Assembly: GCA_032622095.1 (NCBI GenBank)
Contig: CP136066.1
Coordinates: forward strand, 67,338,278 to 67,402,277
DNA length: 64,000 nt
Direction of reading: 5' to 3'
DNA from: Siphonodentalium dalli
Lineage: Eukaryota > Mollusca > Scaphopoda > Gadilida > Siphonodentaliidae
How positions within the stretch are numbered: position 1 is the stretch's first letter; every line of letters begins with the position of its first letter. The position numbers and the translations under genes are program-made. Positions 45,572-54,893 of the stretch are shown here, piece by piece. The notes under the pieces are model-generated. The model saw nothing but the letters and a program-made list of their open reading frames with translations, was not told the DNA's origin and searched no databases.

Positions 45572-46854
45572 TAGTCCGACGATTTTGACGCATCGCTTAT
45601 AATTTCAAAGGATAGTCAATCTAGTAGTACCGGCACTCAAGATAAACTTTTGATTCCCAGTCAGATTGAAACTGATTTCCACCTTTCATCCAGCACCGAT
45701 TCTGTTTCAAATAAATCAGGGTCGACTACAATAACTTGTTTAGTATCCCGGACATTTTTGTTTTTATTAATGATTATCTTGTCCATCTGAACTTGAAACA
45801 AGCAGCCATCGTCGCCGGGATAAATTACAAGAAAACAGCAGTCGATTGGGGGTCATCTGTGATAGAAGTATACAGTGAGGACGTATACAAAACTTTGAAC
45901 GGGGGCGACTTTAAATTCAAAGGAATTGAGAGCGTATTCGGCCGAGTTTCCAAGTATGGACGCGGTAAACGACGTGGGAAGACAATATGGATTTTTGGAA
46001 TAGTCGAAATCGAAACGTACACTACATAATATTTCCAGTTATAGACCGAACTCAAAAAACATTGTTGCCATTGATAGAGAAGTATGTAGAGCAGGGATCG
46101 ACTATCATAAGCGATGGCTGGCTCCTGTATAATAAACTAAATAGCATGGGATTCAACCATTTCAATTTGTTTCACAAATATTATTTTAGCCATGAATACC
46201 GAGTAACGGGAGAGGTCCTTACAGTAGACACCAACACCATCGAAGGCGCCTGGGCCCACATGGAAAATCATTTCCAGAAGATGGCTGGTTGCAGCAGTAA
46301 AACATTCGAAAGTTACTTATGCTCTTTAATATTTAGGAATCACCATCGAGATCAAAACATATATTCTTCTTTTTACGACGCCAAGCGAGAAATGTATACC
46401 ATTTACGAAGATTATAAATATATGTTATTCAAACATGGAGTGGTTTTCCATCTGACTGTACAAAACGTGTTGTAATTCCAAAATTCAAAGAAACTGTCCA
46501 ACACGATCCACTTCCACTCAGTGACACAGATGAATCGAATAATTCGCCATCACCAATTGCACCAGCTACCATCGCAGCAAGCCCCATTTCTACCTATTCG
46601 AGCATGCCGTTGGAAAGTTCGCCAAATTTATTGCTATTCAATAACACACCTCCCTCTCCTCAAGTTTTTCTTACGTCAGAAAATAGTCATACGCCAGCTA
46701 TTCGATTACCCGTTCTAGATATATTATTACATATCCACCTGATTTGTATTGACAACTGTCGGTCCCAAGCCCGGATAAAGGACGAAGAGAGTTTTCAGGC
46801 TATCATTTTACCTACAAGTCATGACATAGTTGAAATTGTTACAACAAATTGATC
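45572..46854 (+). pseudogene. Merlin (IS1016/ISXO2-like) transposase, broken
   Basis: A Ser/Thr-rich lead ('SDDFDASLIISKDSQSSS') after 'cacttag' is followed by the frame of 45736, with 'LKQAAIVAGINYKKTAVDW', 'GIESVFGRVSKYGRGKRRG' and 'TIWIFGIVE'. After a shift at about 46005-46020 it continues in the frame of 45987: 'YIIFPVIDRTQKTLLPLI', 'IISDGWLLYNKLNS' (second catalytic Asp43) and 'TNTIEGAWAHMENHF' (third acid Glu86). A further shift near 46460 leads to a tail to 46854. This is the DDE layout of Merlin, a cut-and-paste DNA transposon related to bacterial IS1595-type elements. The first Asp, expected in I-D-E-S just before FG, is absent (I-E-S). With two frameshifts and the missing acid it is inactive. 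Confidence 0.85.
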
Positions 46855-47054
46855 AATTATAATGGAGCAAATGTATCGATGATAATGGGCCTATATAAGT
46901 GTCACTAAAGGTAAATTTGTATCAACAAGTTCCTTTCTTGTGGGGTATGCCAAATAAGTATCAATATATATACCTACTTTATGACGAATTGTGTAAAAAT
47001 TACTGAATAATTTATCAAGCAGGATCATAACGAACCAAAGCCAGACGCTTTGGT

Positions 47055-47429
47055 CGGATTCGTCATCTCAGGTTTAAACCTGGTCTACGTAAACCTCTAG
47101 GTTTAAACCCACGACCGCAGGTCTAAGTGACGCATTCGTCATCTCTGGTTTAAACCTGGTCCAGCCAGACCAGTGGTTTTAGTAGTAGTGTCTCTGTATC
47201 GTCGAGATAATTAATCGTACTTTCCTAATGCGGACCGCCTCGTGTTATTGATTGCGAAAATCAATAATAACGACAGCGAGCATATTTTGATTGGAAATAT
47301 CTATAAAGTTTGTGGGGATAAGTTTTTGTCAATTTCGATATGTTTTTGTGTTTTATACGCTTAAACCATCTAATTTGGCGGTCCAGCTAAACCATCTTTA
47401 CCGAGGCTAAACCTGAGATAACGAATCCG
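47055..47429. mobile_element. MITE with CGGATTCGTCATCTC ends
   Basis: The left end CGGATTCGTCATCTCAGG and the right end (other strand) CGGATTCGTTATCTCAGG form terminal inverted repeats followed by TTTAAACC-type subterminal motifs. A second internal 'gcattcgtcatctctgg' at about 47131 suggests nesting or a composite. It shares 'CATCTC(A/T)GGTTTA' with the ends of the large element at 54894-57358. Flanks GGT and TCT show no duplication. Confidence 0.6.
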
Positions 47430-47991
47430 TCTTTTCTTCATCGCGGTTTAGAATTGTCAAACAATCAGTCCAAGGGTGGAGCTGTACATACTCTCGAGTG
47501 AGGGCGTATCTAAGTGGCGACTGCAAACTGGTGTTTGTTCCGCTTGGTAACATGGTAGTTTGGACTGCATGCTCATATCACCGACTGGAGTTGTCAATCA
47601 GCTGGCCACCAAACGACAAAAACGCAGCCAAACCGCCAATGGGGGTTTGAATCGGACATGTGGGTCGTATATAGACTATATCTGATTTTGTGATGTCACC
47701 AATTATTATCTAATACGACGCTTCCTTTTTGAATTTGTGTATTCTTTGGTAATAGGTTTCAATAAGTCATTGGGTATCAAACAAATTCAAATAAGCTGAT
47801 AAATCTACGGGTCCACACTTTCTGAATTAAAACTATCAGTGGCCATATTGATTTTGCCACTATTGTTATAAGATCAATGCTTGTGCCACATTAGGTTCAT
47901 TCGTAATAAAAAAAGAAATGTGAACCGTTGCATAAGAATGTGAATTGTTGCATATAGTTATAATTGTTACTTGTTGCTTCGCTTTTTGCAG

Positions 47992-48115
47992 CATCGGGAA
48001 GCGAATACGAACCTTCGAATGAGTCGGAAGCGGAGGAGGAGATTAAAGATGAGACAGAGGAGGAGTCGAAACCAGAGAGAGTGCCAGACATGGCCGCCGG
48101 AGCAAAAAGACAGAA
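47992..48115 (+). CDS. Acidic exon, probable 5' neighbour of zinc finger exon
   Basis: After 'gctttttgcag' the frame reads 'SGSEYEPSNESEAEEE' and 'KPERVPDMAAGAKRQK'. Its end is not firmly placed: a donor in the GTT repeats at 48118-48133 is possible. The acidic 'ASGSE' opening resembles that of the MULE exon at 25059. Confidence 0.4.
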
Positions 48116-48230
48116 ACGTTTAGTTGTTGTTGTAGAAGCTTCCTTCGTTCGTATATTCGTTATTATGCATTATATTTGACACTACTACTGTTCTAGGACT
48201 TTGCTAATTGCTTCAAATTATCTTTTGTAG

Positions 48231-48466
48231 AAGAGACACAGGAAGGACTGTCCTGTGGACGGATGCCGCAGCACCATTACTAATGTCAAAAGACATTTAC
48301 TGCTTGTGCACCCCACCTACCAGCCCCCCGCACAGACTGTGAAGCGGAGGGTTATGCGGAAGGCCGTATGTTGTATGTGCGGGGCGGTCTCGTGGATCTC
48401 CATATGAAGAAAATGCATCAGATGACAACAAAGCCAGAGATTAAGAGTGCAACCGAAAACGTATGA
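48231..48466 (+). pseudogene. Two C2H2 zinc fingers, second one frameshifted
   Basis: After 'atcttttgtag' the frame gives 'DCPVDGCRSTITNVKRHLLL' plus the closing VH of a C-x4-C..H-x4-H finger, a basic linker, then 'CCMCGAVS'. A shift near 48385 supplies 'LVDLHMKKMHQM', the histidine half of finger two, and ends at 48466. Zinc fingers of this CPV.GC type often sit at the end of unnamed invertebrate mobile-element proteins. The role is inferred as nucleic acid binding only. Confidence 0.55.
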
Positions 48467-49869
48467 AAAGAAAGACGGCCTGATAGAAAAGGCACTGCCT
48501 GAATGGGGGTGAGTGCAATAACATTTTCGCTTTGATCGTTTTCTTAGTCGATTACGCCTTTGCTAAGTAAAATATATACCATCGTTTCGTTAATTGAATT
48601 ATTAATTTGTCTCATTGTTTTCTGTTTTACAGACACTCTTTGGAAGACCGCGCCAGTGCGAAGACCAGTCGGGTGTTAAACAATATTTAAAAGGTTTGTC
48701 GAGTGCAGCGTTGAATGATGGAACATCGGCAAAAGGGGCGGTCTCATCGAGAAGGAGCTGGAAGAAAAGACGTGAGTGTGTCGAGACCAATATCACTTTT
48801 CACCACAACACGGACTCGAACAAGAAAAACACATATTGTATACAACATTGTATAATGACCTTTGTATTATCCATCTGTATGTTTATCCAAATTTCGGAAA
48901 TAAAACTGTTCTGGTTATTTTTTGGTATTTGTTGGCACTTGATTCTCAATTAGACAAACTCCCAATTTTGGAGGCACATAACCCGAAAAATACTGAACAT
49001 ATCTGGAAAATGTTTTCTATTCTGTAACCATGATTGTGTTCTCAACAAAATGGATATGTAAATGGAAGGACATGTGAATTGAAATGAAGTTTTTTTTAAT
49101 AAACATCCTTGAAAAGCTATAAATTGAGTCTTTTACCAAATTTGTACATATTTATTTCACAACATTTACCGATTCTGCCTTTCTTGATTTTTAGTATGTT
49201 CATGTTTATAATTGCTTAATAGACATAATCATGTGCTAAGAAACATTGTGTTGCAATTAGTTTGAGGTTTGGCACTTTTTTACCTCATAAATGCACTGGA
49301 CTATATAAGGACCATACAGGGAGGATTTTTTGCAGAAAATTAATATCCGTACATGTATGATTATTTGATTCTGAGAGGCAGCGGTAGATGAACACGAAGG
49401 AACATACTGTCAGATATCAAGTTAATATGAGCTTCTTCGGAATTGGATTTGATACTCTTTTTTTTGCAGTCTAATAAATAGACGTCTTGCTACATATACA
49501 ATGGAATATGTTGGATTTATTCGTTTTTTTTCATTTAGTCAGTTAAACATTGCGTTAGGTTATTTAAGAACAAACACTGACTTCTGTTTGTGTAGTTTAT
49601 TTATTACAACACAAAGGCTAGTTGAATGTTGTGGTAAGTGGATTTGGAAAGTTTGTGAAGTGTTTCTGTGACTTGAAAACATTTACATTGCAGGAAACAT
49701 TTTTACAATTAGGCTCCCATCTACAGATGATCACAATTGCGCTTGCAAAATTTAAAAATGATCAGGCCATAAATACGGGCTGCAGCGTGTGCCTATGGTG
49801 TATGGATTCAAATTTGAAATCAAAGATGGCTGCAATATATAAGCCAGCCACCCTGAAGATACATATGAA
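48467..49869. other. Stretch without firm gene
   Basis: A block at 48633-48775 lies between 'ttttacag' and 'AAAGAC|gtgagt' and is open ('LFGRPRQCEDQSGVKQYL'), a possible exon of unknown nature. The rest is AT-rich and empty. Confidence 0.35.
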
Positions 49870-50085
49870 GTTTGTTGAATATCGGATGAGGGACAAGACC
49901 TGTATAGTGTGCCAAAGGAAATTGTTGACGGACGCCAACCCATGGCAATACCTCATGTTATTTACGCTGTAAAGTTGAGCTAAAAACTACACCAATATTT
50001 ATGCATTTCCTATCAAGCCAAAAACCTGCAGGGATGCGTGAACACATTCCTTGCGTACACAGACGAAACATTAGCCCTTTCGCAA
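49870..50085 (+). repeat. Family A repeat fragment (front part)
   Basis: 'atcggatgagggaca', 'tgtgccaaaggaaattgttg', 'gttgagctaaaaacta' and 'cctgcagggatgcgtga' match the starts of the 17540 and 34375 copies. Confidence 0.7.
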
Positions 50086-50548
50086 ACATCACTATTTAAT
50101 TGTATGGTTATTTTCATTCGTCCCCTGGAGTGACCTACGATTATGCCTTAACCAGTGGCCAATTATGTAGCCATTGTGGACAGTGTCTGGCTGAGGTTAA
50201 TAAGCATTATTTCTACAGGTCTCATCAAAGTAATTAAATTCAGTACGTTGACTTAATGCTCACAGTTGTATTACCTAATTATTGATATTGATGTATTAAT
50301 CTACAGTATATTGACATCTGCATTGCCAAAGCAGAATACTTTTATAAGATGCGTCTTTTTATCTGAATTTGACTTATGTCAAGTTTGATCTAATGTCACG
50401 GGTTGCCATCCGTCGTCTGTGAGTGCATGCGTTTGTGTGAAACTCCCATGCGCTCTATCAAAGCATCATTGGAAATATGCACTACATTAATTTGTCAGTT
50501 CAGGTACACAAACTAATTAAGTTACTAATCTGCTAATCGAGGGTGGGT
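50086..50548. other. Stretch without recognisable gene
   Basis: Nothing recognised. Confidence 0.5.
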
Positions 50549-50629
50549 TCCTCGACTCGAATCAAATATTGTTTACCCCCGAAGCCAAATAAATAGTACT
50601 CTAGGAGCGTCTGATCGGATTGAGTATCT
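50549..50629 (+). mobile_element. Half copy of the TTAA foldback MITE
   Basis: Matches the right end of 19386-19859 ('cctcgactcgaatcaaatatt', 'gatcggattgagta'), ends in TCT and is followed by TTAA. The left arm is missing. Confidence 0.7.
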
Positions 50630-51667
50630 TTAACCTGTTCAATATGACACGGTCCACTCACTAACACAATTTGGTTTTGCAGATAGGCTTGTCTCACATA
50701 AACGAAACCACACCAGCCTGCAAGCTACAAGAAGCCACCAACAAGAACTTCAAAACCGGCAATCTCATCTGCACTGCAATACAAACAGAAGAGATTTTCA
50801 AAATAATGACATCTCAAGATAAGCTCATGCAGATCCGAAATAGAGAATAAGGTCTACCATCCATGAAGGTAAGACCATTTGTAAGAGATTTCAGACAATC
50901 TGCCAAATTAGAATGCACCTGTGTGTGAATTCGCTTCGATTCTAACGAATTAATAAAGGACATTCCAGTACAATAATATATTTTCAGATGGGAGGGGGGG
51001 GGGGGGCGTTCACATTTCAATAACAAATGTAAGAAAATGTAAGAAAATTTATCTCAAGAAATATTATATTTACACGCCGATTTCGTTAATTTTTCTGTGG
51101 TGTCATTTTCACAATTAAATATAATTATATCTCCATTGACGTTGGATTACTATTCGAGAGAGGGAGAAATAATTTTAATGCAAATCTATTATGCTGCCAA
51201 ATTGATGTTATATTTTAAAATTGTGAATCTCATCCGGGCCACAATTACGACATATTTTTTTTATAAATCCCGATTTCAAAACAAATAGCGTATTGTGAAT
51301 AAACACAGAACTGAAGATGGTCGGATATTCTTCGCATATAAAGGCATAATAGCGTTGATTATTCGATCATATAACTCTCACATAAATGACTTGAAAATCA
51401 ATTTGCCTTGATATTACACATTTTTAAGTATAAATAAGAAAGTCACTAAATTGTCAAGCGAATGTGATAATAAATTATATATGTTATATTATGTTATATA
51501 TATATTATATGTTAATTGACAGATGCTATCTTGTGAGTTGTCATCGATTGATATTGATTATTGGATATCATGAATCTATATAAATGGGAAGAGATACACC
51601 ATTTTAATGGACTACAACTGTCGCTGGTCTAAAACCGAGAACAAACCTTTTTCCAAACCCAGAACAG
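50630..51667. other. Stretch without recognisable gene
   Basis: Contains a G run of about 14 at 50993-51007 and AT-rich repeats (TTATAT words) at 51470-51515. Confidence 0.5.
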
Positions 51668-51990
51668 GTGATCGACATCACCCGAGATCAGGTTCAATTT
51701 CAGGATCGTACTGATGCCTCATTAATCATGAGCAAAGGCGATTTGTTTTACACAGAGACGGAGTATGTTATACAATTTCGAAGGCATTCGTGTGTAAAAC
51801 AACGACATTGCTACAGGCGTTTGGACTTCTTCTGTCGTCCTTTTATGCCTTCAACATGGTTTACCCCGCACAGATAGCGACTACTCTGACATTCGTGCAA
51901 CGAGACCTTCTGAAGATCAATGACAGTAACGGAGTAGACAAATACATAAAGACAATTACAACACAACTGAAGAAATTAAGTAAGGTTTCA
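51668..51990 (+). pseudogene. Uncharacterised conserved protein piece, one frameshift
   Basis: The first frame gives 'DITRDQVQFQDRTDASL' and 'FYTETEYVIQFRRHSC'. A shift near 51795 leads to 'KTTTLLQAFGLLLSSFYAFN', 'MVYPAQIATTLTFVQRDLLK' and 'YIKTITTQLKKLS'. The hydrophobic 'LLLSSFYAFN.VYP..I..TL.F.QR' string is one I recall from unnamed, multi-copy fish and invertebrate proteins linked to mobile genes. No function assigned. Confidence 0.45.
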
Positions 51991-52783
51991 AATAATACCT
52001 ACACTGGAATAACACATTGCATTATTCAGGAAAGCTGTCGTTTTTTCAATATAAATATTAAGATTGGGTGTTGAAAAAAACGTGACACTGGAAAATATAT
52101 TTGGCTCCAACAAGACCCATGGGAAACAATCCTGGGGAAAATTTCAAAGGGCAAGTATGCAGGTCGAAAATGCATGCAACAGGGACGAGAAAGCCAAGTT
52201 TCGAAGGAGACAACATCAAGAGAGCCCAATTGTTTCGAAAGCGGAGCAACACGGTTTAAAAAAAAATGTGAGGCATATTTGACCGCCCTTGCACATTTGA
52301 CATACATTGACCAATGCAAATCAAAATCTATATAATTTAATGCATGCAAATGTGTAATGATACATACCTGATGTTGAATACTCTTATGTCTCAGCAACAG
52401 CACTTTTTAGCCGCTCACAAACTTTAACGATGTCCACCTTTTCCCCCTTCTTTGCTCTCTGATAGTCGCTGCTTAATTGTGCATGCGCGTCGGTGTCACC
52501 AACTGATCTAGATATCCCTCTGCCATGGCCTTTAATACTGGGACTGTTTTGCTTTGTATGGACTATGCTAGTACACTGTCTGCGTGCTTAATGAAGATGG
52601 GTTCTTCGAGGGCCTGCCTGTATTCCCCTTTCTCTTCTAATCAGGGCGAAGAGAAGCCCCAGGCTCGAAACATTGATAAGAAATAAATGGTTTATCAAAA
52701 ACTAAAACTAACATGCAGGGATAGATGGAACATTATTCGCGTACATGTGCCATGAACTGTATTTCCTTGGGATTCATTAGAGT
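51991..52783. other. Stretch without firm gene
   Basis: A plus-strand ORF at 52064-52282 is basic and polar without a known domain. A weak family A fragment ('catgcagggatagatgg') lies near 52715. Confidence 0.4.
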
Positions 52784-53090
52784 CTTCTTGTTAAAGACAT
52801 ACTATGACTTGTTCGGGTGCGTGAAATTGATAAATTAGTATTCAGGCGCTATGCCAACTTGGGGAATGTAGAATTCTACTAACATCGCCGAAAATTTTGA
52901 AGAAATCGACCATACCACTCCATATAAAACCTCGCCTTAACTACGCCCAATTGTAAATATTTACATCTCGATTCGGGACGCAACTATCGGCGATCATCTA
53001 ACACAAATGATTTCGCCATCGAGAATCATTGCTTTTAATTAATATATAAGAGTGACGGTGTATATCATCAATTGGATTAATATTCGTAAC
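52784..53090 (+). repeat. Family D repeat, copy 1
   Basis: Matches 60018-60325 over its length ('acattctactaacat'-type block, 'gaaatcgaccataccactc', 'ttgtaaatatttacatct', 'caattggatt'). Confidence 0.7.
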
Positions 53091-53189
53091 AAATAACTAC
53101 TTTGAGAAAGATTATTCTAAATTTCTATGTTATCACTTTAATTGTTTTTTCCCCCAAAGAACTCTACTCTGCTTTAACCACCGACACAA

Positions 53190-53480
53190 TATGTGAAACC
53201 GCCATTAAGAGCCGACACCAACTATTATTCGACCTCGAAAATCATGAAAGAGCATTATTGATGGACTCTGGATTTACAAGGCGGGCTACTCCACATGTTT
53301 CATTTATATTTAAGTAGTATCAAAGGACCACGTGTGTGTTATCCAATGTCCATGTGTCTTCCGGTACCATTTAGTTGAGAAGTCTGCAAACAAGACAAAT
53401 CCAATAATTTTACTTCTTACTTACCTCTTCGCCATGAAGGGTTTGTTCTTCAGCATCGGGCATATCCACGTTAAAGAGAT
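53190..53480 (+). repeat. Family A repeat, diverged fragment
   Basis: Contains 'gccgacaccaactattattcg', 'cctcgaaaatcat', 'accatttagttgagaag' and 'ttcagcatcgggcatat', in family order. The overlapping ORF 53102-53317 is therefore unlikely to be a gene. Confidence 0.6.
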
Positions 53481-54089
53481 ATGCGCAATCTTAGCATGTT
53501 GTTGGAGATACCATACGATCCAAGCTTTCGCAACAGTCTCACGAGGAACACAATCAAACGCCTTTTAAAAGTCGATGTGTACTGCATGTATGTTACTTTG
53601 TCATAATGTTATGCAATCTCTGCTCGGAGGTAAGACAAATAACCATTATTTCGGATCTATAATTATGTTTAAATGTAAGTATAAATCACCAGAATGGTGG
53701 GATCAAGTCACATTATAATATATTAATAACATTAATTCTAGTAACTACTAAAGTCATACATAAAATAAAGCCAGACCTTCCGAAGGAGGATTCGGGGGTA
53801 TGTGGAGCAGACCTTCTTCCGTCCATCCTCCGACCGTAACAAACATTTCACAACACTACTCAAGTATCGATAGTCCAATTGGATGTGCTTTGGTATGCCG
53901 GTAGATCGGGCATTGTGGAAAGAAATTAAGAAATACAGCCACTGGAGAACCATGTAGAGGCACACTGGGGTTAACAGAAGAAATAGCAAAGTAGTGAGGA
54001 AAACAAAACTATAAGCAACTTGGGACGTCGCCTATGGAGATTCCATCGTGGTTGTATCGTTCTTGGAGTGGGATGATATAAGTCGCTGT
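53481..54089. other. Stretch without recognisable gene
   Basis: Nothing recognised. Confidence 0.5.
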
Positions 54090-54616
54090 CTTCCGGGAAA
54101 ACGGGAGCGGTGAAAATAGCAAAGAAGGAAAAGAAGCAAATCAGAATTCTGAATGACTATCTCTATAACATGCACGCTCAAATCTGCGCAGAACACCAAG
54201 GTGTCAAATTATGCGATCTTCTGTAGACTTAGACCTACATAATGAAACATACGGCGCTATTATCCATAAATGTTTGTCTGCAGCACATGCCAGAACATGG
54301 CGCTCAAATTAGAATGCTTGCAAAAGAGCAGCATCAACATCTCGGCACCCTGGTGCAGGAATGAAAGGAATGAGAGCTGACGACATAGAACAATGGAAAG
54401 AAAAAGATATGCCTTGTGGATGAAAAATCTACAAGAGCAGAATTCAAAGTCATCGTGGTGAGAACGTACCGGCTATTCTTGGAACAGTATACAAGAGTAG
54501 CATCACAGCATAAGGCTCGTCTGCAACTGAAAGAAACATTACCAGATGACCACGTGATCCTGCAAATTGATTTGGCAGAAAATTTCACGTGCCAGTCGTT
54601 GGATGAGATTCATTGA
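54090..54616 (+). pseudogene. Transposon-type protein fragment with 'DLAENF..LDEIH' motif
   Basis: Three coding blocks in successive frames: 'SGKTGAVKIAKKEKKQIRIL', 'NDYLYNMHAQICAEHQGVK' to a TAG at 54223; then 'FVCSTCQNMALKLECLQKSS'; then (54416-54616) 'FLEQYTRVASQHKARLQLKE' and 'HVILQIDLAENFTCQSLDEI'. The final motif has the look of the first catalytic Asp of an RNase H-like transposase ('DFAEN..DEIQS'). From memory this protein type is multi-copy in fish, cnidarians and molluscs without a settled name. At least two shifts, and cut after the motif. Other catalytic residues are absent. Confidence 0.55.
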
Positions 54617-54893
54617 AACAGCTATTTTTAGAATTGGCCTAGATAGTAATTTCAGCACACTCTATGCTGAAAAAATTATTAAAATTCCATTTCATTTACA
54701 TGGCCATTATCGAGGAGCGCCGAACTTAACAAGATCCTGTCAGTCCTGGAGGAGAGAGACGATAAAACCTGCTGGGAGAATAAAAAGAAAAAGGACCAAA
54801 ATTGTCTAGATATCATGCGTGCGATGACAGCTGTGATGAGGAAACGAAGGGATGATGAGACCATGACCATAGCACTGTTACGTGAACTCATAG

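Noticed and set aside
52026-52403. Minus-strand ORF of 125 codons
   Set aside because: No recognisable domain, high Cys/His/Phe typical of a chance frame in AT-rich DNA, no splice or start support.
53102-53317. ORF with a signal-peptide-like start
   Set aside because: Overlaps a diverged family A copy whose other copies do not keep the frame.
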